From contig NZ_AUMU01000006.1 of the NCBI RefSeq assembly GCF_000430845.1, forward strand, positions 104,114-168,113: a stretch of DNA of 64,000 nucleotides. The letters are read 5' to 3'. The notes under the pieces were generated by a model. That model did not search any database and was not told where the DNA came from. It saw only the letters and a program-made list of their open reading frames with translations. The translations under genes and the position numbers were made by a program. Shown here one piece after another: positions 37,194 to 44,989 of the stretch; the first letter of the stretch is position 1, and every line of letters starts with the position of its first letter. The stretch is from Chryseobacterium gregarium DSM 19109. Lineage in GTDB: Bacteria; Bacteroidota; Bacteroidia; Flavobacteriales; Weeksellaceae.

Positions 37194-37496
37194 ATGCTTC
37201 AAGATTTAGAAAACCATTTTTCAGAATTAGAGAAAAAGATTTTGCTATTACAAAAAAATTATAAAAATCTTGCTGAAAATTTTTCGGAACTGAATAAGGA
37301 GCATGAAGAACTGAAGAGGAAATATGATGAGGAAAGAAAAAAGGGACAGGTATTAGCAGAAGAACAAAAAAATATAAAACTTTATTCAGCAATATCAGGA
37401 AACCCTGAGCATAACCGGTTGATGAAGAACCATATCAACAGGCTGGTAAAAGAAGTGGATTTCTGTATTGCACAGCTTCAAAACAGCGGATTATAA
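37194..37496 (+). CDS. Coiled-coil protein upstream of zapA
   Basis: A 100-residue soluble protein that is almost wholly a predicted coiled coil (heptads of Leu/Phe through ENHFSELEKKILLLQKNYKN and on to ~70), then a short conserved tail (HINRLVKEVDFCIAQLQ). Its stop overlaps the zapA start (TAATGG), so the two are translated together. In its size and position it could be a ZapA partner analogous to ZapB, which is also a short coiled coil; this is inference from context. Confidence 0.78.
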   Translation: MLQDLENHFSELEKKILLLQKNYKNLAENFSELNKEHEELKRKYDEERKKGQVLAEEQKNIKLYSAISGNPEHNRLMKNHINRLVKEVDFCIAQLQNSGL

Positions 37497-37783
37497 TGGA
37501 GGTAAGAAGAATAACCATCAACATTGCAGGAAGGGTGTATCCGCTAAACGTACCGGCAGCAGAAGAAGAAACACTGCGTAAGGTAGGGAAGCAGATTGAA
37601 AATATGATTAAAGATTTTGAACAGAATTTCGATGTGAGAGACAAACAGGATGCTCTGGCAATGTGTGCCCTTAAACTGGGAACCAATGCCGAAGTGGTGT
37701 CTGCCAACTACGAAAAAACAATACATTCTGCCGGTGACAGACTGATGCAGATCAGTCAGTCGGTAGACGAAATAGGGAAATAG
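37496..37783 (+). CDS. zapA: Cell division protein ZapA
   Basis: A 95-residue ZapA that bundles FtsZ filaments at the division site. ITINIAGRVYPLNVPAAEEE (residues ~6-25) matches the N-terminal head, followed by a long helix with the conserved DKQDALAMCALKLG-like stretch. Short length is normal. It lies directly before the 6S RNA gene, the same linkage as in Escherichia coli. Confidence 0.93.
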   Translation: MEVRRITINIAGRVYPLNVPAAEEETLRKVGKQIENMIKDFEQNFDVRDKQDALAMCALKLGTNAEVVSANYEKTIHSAGDRLMQISQSVDEIGK

Positions 37784-37802
37784 ATTTTTTTTCCCGAAAA
37801 GA

Positions 37803-37975
37803 CTGCCTACAATAATTCTAACACATTAAAGGTAAACTCAACGCTAAACAATTACCGAACAAATGTCCATCGAATGGCGTGCCGGTCCGTCCGGATTACA
37901 GACAGTGGAAATCAGTTCAAATCGTGTTGATTAGGAGTTTACTCTATATCACTGAATTGTTGTAGGCTTTTTTAT
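37803..37975 (+). ncRNA. ssrS: 6S RNA
   Basis: An intergenic stretch of ~170 bases ends in a T run and has a 14-bp closing stem: GCCTACAATAATTC (37805-37818) pairs with GAATTGTTGTAGGC (37954-37967), one pair being G-U. Inside it, GTAAACTC (37832-37839) pairs with GAGTTTAC (37935-37942), and the apical part has a CCGG-tccgt-CCGG hairpin (~37882-37894). A long helix broken by bulges and an open centre is the 6S fold that mimics an open promoter and binds the main RNA polymerase. Location between zapA and rny agrees. Ends are approximate. Confidence 0.8.
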
Positions 37976-38013
37976 TGAACATGATTAAAGACAATTAAAA
38001 CTTAATATAAATT

Positions 38014-39579
38014 ATGATAGAAATTATAATTGGCGTTATTTGCCTGGTAATCGGTGCCGCAGCAGGGATGTTTTTCTCGGGAAGCTCGCTCAATACCAAA
38101 GCAAAATTTATTATAGATGATGCAAAGAAAAATGCTGAAAATCTTATAGAAAAGGCTAACGTACAAGCCGAATCCATAAAAAAAGAAAAAAACCTTCAGG
38201 CGAAGGAAAAGTTTTTGGAGCTCAAATCCCAGCATGATGCCGATATCCAGGTTCGTGAAAAGAAAATGCAGGAGATTGAAAAAAGGACCAAAGACAAAGA
38301 ACACAAGCTGAATGACGAGCTTAGCAGAACCGGAAAGCTTGAAAAAGATTTGGACAGGCAGATTGCAGATTATTCCAAGAAAACGGAGATTCTGGAAAGA
38401 AAACAGCAGGAACTGGATTCTGCAACCGCTAAAAAAGTAGAGATCCTAGAAAAGATTGCTAACTATACGGCAGAAGAAGCAAAAGCGGAACTGGTGGAAA
38501 CCATGAAGGCGGAAGCGAAAACCAGGGCTCAGGCGCATGTTCAGAGCATTATGGAAGAAGCCCAGCTGAATGCGAAAAGCGAAGCGAGAAAAATCATTAT
38601 CCAGACCATTCAGAGAATCGGGACGGAACAGGCCATTGAAAATTCCGTATCGGTTTTCAATATTGAGTCTGATGAGGTAAAAGGAAGAATTATCGGCAGG
38701 GAAGGACGTAATATCCGTGCTCTGGAATCCATTACCGGCGTGGAAATTATTGTTGATGATACCCCGGAAGCCATCCTTCTTTCCTGTTTTGATCCGGTAA
38801 GGAGGGAAATTGCCAGATTATCCCTTCACCGTTTGGTAACGGACGGAAGAATCCACCCGGCCAGAATTGAGGAAGTGGTGGAGAAAACCAGAAAGCAGAT
38901 CGAAGAGGAAATTATAGAAGTCGGAAAAAGAACGATTATTGATTTGGGGATCCACGGACTGCATCCTGAGCTGATCAAGATCGTGGGACGAATGAAATAC
39001 CGTTCCTCATACGGACAGAACCTGTTACAGCACTCAAGAGAAGTGGCGAATATTGCCGCAACCATGGCTGCTGAACTGGGATTGAATGTAAAACTGGCGA
39101 AAAGAGCAGGATTACTTCATGATATCGGTAAAGTTCCGGAGCAGGAATCAGAGCTTCCGCACGCCTTATTAGGAATGCAGTGGGCAGAGAAATACGGTGA
39201 AAACGCAGAAGTGGTAAATGCCATCGGTGCTCACCATGACGAAGTGGAAATGACTTCATTATTATCCCCGATCATTCAGGTAGCCGATGCGATCTCAGGC
39301 GCAAGACCGGGGGCCAGAAGACAGGTGCTGGAATCTTACATCCAGAGACTGAAAGACCTTGAAGCGGCAGCATTAAGCTTTGACGGTGTTTCATCGGCTT
39401 ACGCTATCCAGGCTGGCCGTGAGCTTAGGGTAATGGTGGAAAGTGGAAAAGTAAATGACGAAGTGGCTTCCCAGCTGTCTTATGATATTTCTGAGAAAAT
39501 CCAGAACGAACTAACCTATCCGGGACAGGTCAGGGTAACGGTCATCAGGGAAACACGAGCCGTGAATATTGCAAGATAA
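38014..39579 (+). CDS. rny: Ribonuclease Y
   Basis: A 521-residue membrane-anchored endoribonuclease that starts mRNA decay. It has an N-terminal transmembrane segment (residues ~2-20), a long coiled coil (~30-190), a KH domain ([20 protein letters not shown]) and an HD domain ([13 protein letters not shown], then [12 protein letters not shown]). All four parts are intact and the length is typical. It ends with a strong hairpin. Confidence 0.97.
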   Translation: MIEIIIGVICLVIGAAAGMFFSGSSLNTKAKFIIDDAKKNAENLIEKANVQAESIKKEKNLQAKEKFLELKSQHDADIQVREKKMQEIEKRTKDKEHKLNDELSRTGKLEKDLDRQIADYSKKTEILERKQQELDSATAKKVEILEKIANYTAEEAKAELVETMKAEAKTRAQAHVQSIMEEAQLNAKSEARKIIIQTIQRIGTEQAIENSVSVFNIESDEVKGRIIGREGRNIRALESITGVEIIVDDTPEAILLSCFDPVRREIARLSLHRLVTDGRIHPARIEEVVEKTRKQIEEEIIEVGKRTIIDLGIHGLHPELIKIVGRMKYRSSYGQNLLQHSREVANIAATMAAELGLNVKLAKRAGLLHDIGKVPEQESELPHALLGMQWAEKYGENAEVVNAIGAHHDEVEMTSLLSPIIQVADAISGARPGARRQVLESYIQRLKDLEAAALSFDGVSSAYAIQAGRELRVMVESGKVNDEVASQLSYDISEKIQNELTYPGQVRVTVIRETRAVNIAR

Positions 39580-39602
39580 TCACTCAAAAAAGATATTGTA
39601 TA

Positions 39603-39632
39603 AAAACCTTTCAAGAAATTGAAAGGTTTTTT
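39603..39632 (+). terminator. rny terminator
   Basis: A perfect 12-bp stem AAAACCTTTCAA/TTGAAAGGTTTT with GAAA tetraloop and a T run. Confidence 0.9.
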
Positions 39633-39657
39633 ATTTTTATCAAAATTTAAAATTAAG

Positions 39658-40899
39658 ATGCAAGAACCTTCATTATCATCCAAAGCGAAGCTTATCTTTT
39701 CCATTCCCGTGATTATTTCCGCTTTGGGTTACTTTGTAGATATCTACGACCTGCTGCTGTTCGGTATTGTGAGAATCCCAAGCCTCAAAGCATTAGGCCT
39801 GAATCCGGATACGGACGGGACCTTCATCCTCAACTGCCAGATGGTCGGCCTGCTGATCGGCGGCGTGTTCTGGGGGATTTTCGGAGACAAGAAAGGAAGG
39901 CTTTCAGTGCTTTTCGGGTCTATCCTGGTGTATTCTCTGGCCAACATCGCCTGCGGCTTCCTGCCGTATTTTCCGGAGGAGCATCTGGTATATCAATACG
40001 CAGGATTACGGTTCATTGCAGGGATTGGCCTTGCCGGGGAGCTCGGAGCCGGAATTACGCTGGTTTCCGAGAGCCTGCCGAAGAACCTCCGGGCCATCGG
40101 CACTTCGGTAGTGGCCGGGTTCGGACTGATGGGTGCCGTGGTGGCACAGCTCACGGTAGAATTGGCCGGCGGCTGGAATATTTCATACATCATCGGCGGA
40201 ATATTAGGAATCATGCTTTTGTTCCTGAGGATCAGTGTTTCGGAATCCGGGATTTACAAAAATATAGAGCACAAATCGGTTTCCAAAGGCAACTTCCTGT
40301 CCTTCTTTACCAATAAAGACCGTTTCATAAGATATCTGAAATGCATTGCAGTAGGGCTGCCGACCTGGTTCTGCATCGGAATCCTGGCTGTTCTTGCCAA
40401 CCAGTTCGCTCCTGAACTGGGGATCAAAGACCTGAATCCCGGTAAAGCCATTATGTGGGCCTATGTCGGGATTTCGGTAGGCGATTTGCTGAGCGGTTTT
40501 ATTTCCCACGCTTTAAAATCCCGTAAAATGGCGATTTTTTATATGCTGGCTTTTACCGTTGTCGGGGTGGCCGTGATGCTCTTCGGCAATACCGATACGG
40601 AATCGAAATATTACTTTTTCTGTGTATGGTTAGGTTTGGGAACGGGATATTGGGCAATGTTCGTAACTCTGGCAGCGGAGCAGTTCGGTACCAACATCAG
40701 GAATACCGCGACTACTACCGTTCCGAATATGGTGCGGGGCCTGGTACCGGTCATGATCTTCTCATTTGACTTTTTTAAGAATAGTTTTTCGGTCATTATC
40801 AGTGCGGCTATCTTAGGAGCCATCGTCTTCGGGCTGGCCTTTTACGCTTCCCTCACCATCTCCGAAACCCATGATAAAGATCTTGAATTTACAGAATAA
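39658..40899 (+). CDS. MFS transporter
   Basis: A 413-residue carrier with 12 predicted helices. The loop 2-3 motif GIFGDKKGRLSVLFGS (residues ~86-101) and GLRFIAGIGLAGELGAGITL (TM4, ~119-138) fit the sugar/metabolite:H+ symporter branches of the major facilitator superfamily. The start at 39658 (MQEPSLSSK) is chosen because the earlier in-frame ATG lies in the rny terminator. The substrate is not predictable. It is a single gene, not a peptide exporter, and so not an obvious partner for the bacteriocin-like gene downstream. Confidence 0.88.
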   Translation: MQEPSLSSKAKLIFSIPVIISALGYFVDIYDLLLFGIVRIPSLKALGLNPDTDGTFILNCQMVGLLIGGVFWGIFGDKKGRLSVLFGSILVYSLANIACGFLPYFPEEHLVYQYAGLRFIAGIGLAGELGAGITLVSESLPKNLRAIGTSVVAGFGLMGAVVAQLTVELAGGWNISYIIGGILGIMLLFLRISVSESGIYKNIEHKSVSKGNFLSFFTNKDRFIRYLKCIAVGLPTWFCIGILAVLANQFAPELGIKDLNPGKAIMWAYVGISVGDLLSGFISHALKSRKMAIFYMLAFTVVGVAVMLFGNTDTESKYYFFCVWLGLGTGYWAMFVTLAAEQFGTNIRNTATTTVPNMVRGLVPVMIFSFDFFKNSFSVIISAAILGAIVFGLAFYASLTISETHDKDLEFTE

Positions 40900-40996
40900 T
40901 TATTGGTGTTTAAGAAATATTTACAGCAATGCTGCGTTTAGTAAAGGTATAAGGTAAACAGAATAAATAAATTATAAGAATTATATTAAATTATGC

Positions 40997-41025
40997 TTTG
41001 AATAATTAATTTTTGTTTAAATTTG
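40997..41025 (+). promoter_or_regulatory. Promoter of the bacteriocin-like gene
   Basis: TTTG (40997-41000), a 17-base spacer and TAAATTTG (41018-41025): an exact Bacteroidota promoter, 40 bases before the start codon. Confidence 0.75.
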
Positions 41026-41065
41026 AAATAACTAAATCATAATATTAATCAAAAAACAAATCACA

Positions 41066-41260
41066 ATGCAGAACAACATTTTAAAGAACGCTAAAAAGCT
41101 TAGAAAAGAAGATCTGAAAAATATCGTAGGAGGTGTAGGAAAAGGAGGTTCATTAGGTACGCCGGATCTTTCACTTTGCGGATGCAGCTGTACGGGAGCC
41201 GTTACCGGACCTAAATACTGCTCATCTTATATTGCCTGTCCACAGGTTATTACCTGCTAA
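41066..41260 (+). CDS. Bacteriocin-like double-glycine peptide precursor
   Basis: A 64-residue precursor. The leader ILKNAKKLRKEDLKNIVGG (residues 5-23) is the type common in Chryseobacterium bacteriocin-like proteins and ends in a double glycine, the cut site for peptidase-containing ABC exporters. The remaining ~41-residue core is Gly-rich and carries six Cys (CGCSC, then three spaced singles), which could form disulfides or be modified. No exporter, immunity or modification gene is next to it, so export would depend on distant genes. It has its own promoter and terminator, so it is a complete stand-alone unit. Function is not shown. Confidence 0.82.
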   Translation: MQNNILKNAKKLRKEDLKNIVGGVGKGGSLGTPDLSLCGCSCTGAVTGPKYCSSYIACPQVITC

Positions 41261-41313
41261 CAGAATAGTCAGAGTTATTTCAACCAGAAATAAACATTTC
41301 CACATTTAATACG

Positions 41314-41346
41314 CAAAAGCCTTCCGGATCTTCCGGGAGGCTTTTG
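41314..41346 (+). terminator. Terminator of the bacteriocin-like gene
   Basis: A 14-bp stem CAAAAGCCTTCCGG/CCGGGAGGCTTTTG with one G-U pair and a 5-base loop, ~50 bases past the stop. Confidence 0.8.
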
Positions 41347-41389
41347 TAATTTATATCGGGGCAATGATGCACTTTACAGATTTTTTTCA

Positions 41390-41460
41390 GGAGCTTTTTC
41401 CCGCTTTCCATTACAATCTTTTTTTTCAAAAAAGGCTTTTCATTTCAATCGGGGCTGGGA
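41390..41460. repeat. Dispersed ~70-bp intergenic repeat, copy B
   Basis: Second copy of the element at 26487-26556, with the same order of blocks and the terminal GGGCTGGGA. It again lies between a plus-strand gene end and a minus-strand gene end (the CLC gene). Confidence 0.75.
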
Positions 41461-41512
41461 GCAGGGGGTAATCAAAACGGTTCTGAACGATACTTCTTTC
41501 GGGAAAACACGA

Positions 41513-42817
41513 TCATACATCCGAAAAGCTTTGGCCACGGCCAGAATTATACCTGCTGTTTTTCGCTTCACCTATTTTCTGTCCGGAATAAATACTGTTC
41601 CGGCCGGAAAAAAGATAAGCAACCACACAGGCAATAGCAATATAGACCCCGCATTCTGCCCCGAACAGTTCAATGCCCATCAGCAGGCACGCGAGCGGGG
41701 TATTGGTAGCCCCTGCAAAGACAGCAACAAACCCCATTCCGGCCAGCAGGCCGAACGGAAGCGGGATAAACAGGGAAAGTGCGCTGCCTAACGTGGCCCC
41801 GATAAAGAACAGAGGGGTCACTTCTCCGCCTTTAAACCCCGCAGCGAGGGTGATTATCGTGAATATCATTTTCAGGGCAAAATCCCATAACGGAAGCTGT
41901 TTTTCAAAAGATTCCGATATGACGGGAATTCCCAGGCCTATATACCGGGAGGTTCCCACCGCAAATACCAGTACCGCAACAATGATTCCTCCTGTCAGCG
42001 GCCGGAGCGGAGGATAGCCGATGTTTGAACTGAAAACAGCTCCCATCTTATGAAGGGACTTACTGAAAGCCGCTGCACAGATTCCGAAAACAATTCCTGC
42101 CAGGACACTGTATATGACAGGCAGGAACCCAAGGTCAGGAATATGGTCAATATGGTAATGCGTATGCCGGGCCCCCCAGAAATCAGTGGTGATATCCGCA
42201 ACTACTGCCGATGCAAAAGCCGGGAAAATGGCACGGTACCGGATCTTTCCCGACAGGAAAACCTCAAGCCCGAAAACGGCACCGGCCAGGGGTGTGCCGA
42301 ATACGGAACCGAAGCCGGCGGCAATGGCAGCAATTATCAGGGTTTTTCTTTCATCACCTGTAAGCCTGAAGGGCCTGCTGAACTGATCGGCAATGGCCCC
42401 GGCCATCTGAAGTGCCGTACCCTCACGGCCGGCGGAACCCCCGAAAAAATGGGTGGCCATTGTTCCAAGATAAACGAAAGGGGCCATTTTAAACGGAATG
42501 GTCTTTTCCGGATGATGGATGGTACTGAGAAGCAGGTTATTTCCGGCTTCGACCTCTTTCCCGGAATAATAATATAAAAGCCCGGTCAGGAAACCGGCAA
42601 CCGGCAGTAATGCAATCAGCCAGATATGGTGTTCCCTGAAATCAGTGGCCCATTGTAACGACAGCAGGAAACCTGCAGAAGCTGATCCAGCTGATGTGCC
42701 GATGATAAGGCTGATCGACAGCCATTTAATAATATAAGGCAGAGCCGGATATTTCCTGAAGAAAAACCTGATGTGGAATTTTACGGTACGGCTTAATGTT
42801 TTCTGATGTTTAGGCAT
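41513..42817 (-). CDS. CLC-family transporter, probably fluoride/H+ antiporter (CLC-F type)
   Basis: A 434-residue CLC membrane protein with 10 or more helices. The gating-glutamate motif reads GSAGREGTALQM (residues ~123-134), with Thr where chloride CLCs have Pro. The first anion motif GSGIP is absent (EAGNNLLL instead), and the third reads GGEVTPLFFIGA. These departures are those described for the fluoride-exporting CLC-F branch. A fluoride riboswitch sits directly upstream, which makes fluoride export the best call. It should protect cytosolic enzymes from fluoride by exchange for protons. A chloride channel is the less likely alternative. Confidence 0.88.
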   Translation of the reverse strand: MPKHQKTLSRTVKFHIRFFFRKYPALPYIIKWLSISLIIGTSAGSASAGFLLSLQWATDFREHHIWLIALLPVAGFLTGLLYYYSGKEVEAGNNLLLSTIHHPEKTIPFKMAPFVYLGTMATHFFGGSAGREGTALQMAGAIADQFSRPFRLTGDERKTLIIAAIAAGFGSVFGTPLAGAVFGLEVFLSGKIRYRAIFPAFASAVVADITTDFWGARHTHYHIDHIPDLGFLPVIYSVLAGIVFGICAAAFSKSLHKMGAVFSSNIGYPPLRPLTGGIIVAVLVFAVGTSRYIGLGIPVISESFEKQLPLWDFALKMIFTIITLAAGFKGGEVTPLFFIGATLGSALSLFIPLPFGLLAGMGFVAVFAGATNTPLACLLMGIELFGAECGVYIAIACVVAYLFSGRNSIYSGQKIGEAKNSRYNSGRGQSFSDV

Positions 42818-42849
42818 AACTTTCCTGATCCAATTACGTTCATAATCTC

Positions 42850-42913
42850 TTAATCAGGCGTCATCAGCCTTTTTGGAAAAGGCGGTTGGGTAGGGAAGAA
42901 CACCATTTCCCTG
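42850..42913 (-). promoter_or_regulatory. Fluoride riboswitch (crcB motif) upstream of the CLC gene
   Basis: The minus strand reads GGGAAATGGTGTTCTTCCC, a short linker, AACCGCC, a hairpin, and GGCTGATGACGCCT. P1 is GGGAA/TTCCC (42911-42907 with 42897-42893), the hairpin GCCTTTT/AAAAGGC (42883-42877 with 42873-42867), and the pseudoknot GGTGT (42904-42900) with ACGCC (42861-42857). These are the conserved elements of the fluoride aptamer, including GGCTGATGACGCC. The sequence CCTGAT (42858-42853) could instead pair with ATCAGG (42829-42824) just before the start codon, excluding the pseudoknot; fluoride binding would free AGGA and switch translation on. The switching part is inference. Confidence 0.92.
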
Positions 42914-42918
42914 TATTG

Positions 42919-42926
42919 CAAAGATA
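42919..42926 (-). promoter_or_regulatory. Promoter -7 box of the riboswitch-CLC unit
   Basis: Minus strand TATCTTTG fits TAnnTTTG. It places transcription start at the first bases of the aptamer. No clear -33 TTTG is seen. Confidence 0.6.
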
Positions 42927-42930
42927 AATA

Positions 42931-43803
42931 TTATTTTAAAAAGAAGCGGTTTTCCGAGATATACTTTTGGCTGATGGCAATGCTCTCAAAAATATCCTTG
43001 TCACTGGAATCCTGTTCCAGGAACCAGTAATCCAGGCCTGCTTTTTCCCTGGCTTCAAAAATTCTTTTAAAATCAATGGTTCCTTTCCCGATCTCGGTAA
43101 AATCCTTTGATCCTGCTTTCATATCTTTCACATGCCACAACGGGAATCTTTTCGGGTATTTCTCAAAATAGGCCAGCGGATCTTTTCCTGCTTTTGAAAT
43201 CCAGTAGAGGTCCAGTTCCATTTTTACCAGTTCCGGTGATGTGTTTTCCAGAATGTAATCGTAAACAGTCTGGCGGCCATCAAACTTTTCAAACTCAAAA
43301 TCATGGTTATGGTACGCCATCTGCATTCCTGCCTGTCGCGTTCTTTCTCCGGACCGGTTGAGCAGTTCAGGCAGTTTCCGGTAGTGATCTGCCGTCCGCT
43401 CTTCAGGAAAGAGATAGGAGCAGACCATATACTTCGCACCGATGTCATGCAGATCATCCACCGATTGTTCCCAGTTGTTTAATAAGGTTCCTTTTTCAGC
43501 ATGAAGCATTCCGGTGGTATGGTGTGAGCTGATCACTTGTAAGCCCGTATTTTTTAAGATGGCCTTAAATTCATTTTTGGTCTTCCCGAAGAAATTCCCG
43601 TTGTAGCCGTAAATTTCAAGCCCGGTGAAACCTGAATGGGCGAGCCTTTCCAGTGTTTTTTCAGGGTTTTCTGAAATAGCGTCACGGACCGTATATACTT
43701 GTATGCCCAATGTTCTTTTACTGTTTTTAAAATTAGCGGCCCCGCAGGAATACAGGCCTAAAAGCCCCAGTGAAGAAAGCTGTATAAAGTCCCTTCTGTG
43801 CAT
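42931..43803 (-). CDS. Exported sugar phosphate isomerase/epimerase-like TIM-barrel protein
   Basis: A 290-residue protein of the AP endonuclease 2/xylose isomerase-like TIM-barrel family. The N-terminus MHRRDFIQLSSLGLLGLYSC has paired arginines before a hydrophobic stretch and a lipobox-like LYSC, suggesting Tat-type export and lipidation. The barrel begins LGIQVYTVRDAISENPEKTL; AYHNHDFEFEKFD and MELDLYWISKAGKDP hold likely metal ligands, and WHVKDMKAG and FLEQDSS follow. The sugar or inositol-like substrate is unknown. Its start is directly next to the thioesterase stop codon (0-base gap), so both form an operon. Confidence 0.85.
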   Translation of the reverse strand: MHRRDFIQLSSLGLLGLYSCGAANFKNSKRTLGIQVYTVRDAISENPEKTLERLAHSGFTGLEIYGYNGNFFGKTKNEFKAILKNTGLQVISSHHTTGMLHAEKGTLLNNWEQSVDDLHDIGAKYMVCSYLFPEERTADHYRKLPELLNRSGERTRQAGMQMAYHNHDFEFEKFDGRQTVYDYILENTSPELVKMELDLYWISKAGKDPLAYFEKYPKRFPLWHVKDMKAGSKDFTEIGKGTIDFKRIFEAREKAGLDYWFLEQDSSDKDIFESIAISQKYISENRFFLK

Positions 43804-44271
43804 TTATAAAAAGGGTTTCATTTCATCCTCAATCTGCGTCCTCAACTCCATCAGGCGGATGGCGTACCGCTCATTCTGCTTTTCTTCTTCCGTTTCGGGG
43901 ATCCATTTCGGGACCGGAAGCTTTTTCCCGTTTTCATCCACGGCCACGAAAACAATGATGCAGTGGGTTTTCTTATCAAATTTCGGCTGCTTCAGGTTCC
44001 TGGAAAAAACATTGATCGAAATATGCATGCTCGAAGAGCCGGTATAAATCACCTGGGCTTCCACTTTTACAATTTCCCCGATCTTAATCGGCTCATAAAA
44101 ACGGATCCCGCCGACATACACCGTTACCGAATAATTGCCGCTCCAGGTGGTTGCACAGGCATATCCGGCCTGGTCAATCCATTTCATGACGCTTCCTCCG
44201 TGAACGTTTCCTCCGTAGTTCACATCAGAGGGCTCGGAAATAAACTGAAAAGTAATGGGTTTGTTATCCAT
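43804..44271 (-). CDS. Acyl-CoA thioesterase (hotdog fold, YciA/BACH-like)
   Basis: A 155-residue hotdog-fold thioesterase. The segment NYGGNVHGGSVMKWIDQAGY (residues ~18-37) is the conserved Asn/His-Gly-Gly motif with the catalytic Asp, and VEAQVIYTGSSSMHISINVF (~81-100) is the second strand motif. It hydrolyses acyl-CoA esters; chain length preference is not visible. First gene of an operon with the TIM-barrel lipoprotein, with no evident metabolic link. Confidence 0.9.
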   Translation of the reverse strand: MDNKPITFQFISEPSDVNYGGNVHGGSVMKWIDQAGYACATTWSGNYSVTVYVGGIRFYEPIKIGEIVKVEAQVIYTGSSSMHISINVFSRNLKQPKFDKKTHCIIVFVAVDENGKKLPVPKWIPETEEEKQNERYAIRLMELRTQIEDEMKPFL

Positions 44272-44325
44272 TTTTAAAATTTTAATAAAGATATTTAATA
44301 ATTTTTAAAATCCTATATTTAAGCT

Positions 44326-44333
44326 TATTTTTG
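44326..44333 (+). promoter_or_regulatory. Promoter -7 box of the ArsC-like gene
   Basis: TATTTTTG fits TAnnTTTG, 18 bases before the start codon at 44352. Confidence 0.5.
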
Positions 44334-44351
44334 GAAAATTAAATCTTATCA

Positions 44352-44696
44352 ATGAAAAAAGTATTTTATCTCAATACATGTGATACCTGCAGAAAAATCC
44401 TGGGACAGTTTAATTTAACGGGCTGGGAGCTTCGTGAAATCAAAAAAGAGCCGATTACAAAAGAGGAATTGGAGGCCATGCACAGCCTGACGCAGTCGTA
44501 TGAAGCGTTAATCAACAAAAAGTCAACACAGATAAAATTAAGGGAGCTTGATATAAAAACTTTGAATGAAGATGATTATAAAGAAATGCTCCTGGATCAT
44601 TATACGTTTTTGAAACGTCCCGTATTCCTTACGGATGATCATATTTTTATAGGGAATGACAAGAAAAACCTGGAAGCTCTGAAGGCTTTTTTCTAA
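44352..44696 (+). CDS. ArsC/Spx-family thioredoxin-fold protein
   Basis: A 114-residue protein of the ArsC family (arsenate reductase, YffB, Spx). It has a CDTC redox-type pair (Cys10 and Cys13) in YLNTCDTCRKIL and the C-terminal FLKRPVFLTDD motif common to the family, where Arg-Pro precedes substrate contacts. Without arsenic genes nearby, arsenate reduction is not implied. An Spx-like regulator or a general oxidoreductase is equally possible. Confidence 0.83.
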   Translation: MKKVFYLNTCDTCRKILGQFNLTGWELREIKKEPITKEELEAMHSLTQSYEALINKKSTQIKLRELDIKTLNEDDYKEMLLDHYTFLKRPVFLTDDHIFIGNDKKNLEALKAFF

Positions 44697-44989
44697 AAAA
44701 GGCTATACGGAATCCGATGGAAATACAAAGCCGGTGCATTTTTGTGCCGGTTTAACTGTGTGCTTACGGGAAAGATACAAGTGCTACCGGAAAAAACATT
44801 TTTCCAATGGGTTCCGTTTAGGCGGCTTCAGGAATTCACCGGCCCACAAAGAATATGTGTAATTGACTTCAGTATTTCCCTGTTCTCATAAGGTCCGGAC
44901 CTGAAGTATATGCCGCATGAACTCATATAATAACAAAACAAAAAAACCGTTTCATACTTAAATGAAACGGCTTTGTGATATGTTTTTAC
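44697..44989. other. Intergenic region between the ArsC-like gene and gcvT
   Basis: No gene is supported here. It holds a weak plus-strand hairpin at ~44732-44757 (AAGCCGGTGCA/TGTGCCGGTT, with several G-U pairs), possibly ending the ArsC-like gene, and the clear gcvT terminator at 44947-44970. The stretch 44760-44930 shows no recognisable signal. Confidence 0.6.
44947..44970 (-). terminator. gcvT terminator
   Basis: Arms CCGTTTCA and TGAAACGG around a 7-8-base loop; on the minus strand a T run follows immediately. It ends the idi-hypothetical-gcvT unit. Confidence 0.88.

Noticed and set aside
39658..40899. MFS carrier as exporter of the bacteriocin-like peptide
   Set aside because: It has no peptidase domain and belongs to a small-metabolite symporter branch; the genes have separate promoters.
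42050..42577. 175-codon open frame opposite the CLC gene
   Set aside because: Antisense to conserved transmembrane segments; no start signal and no recognisable protein.
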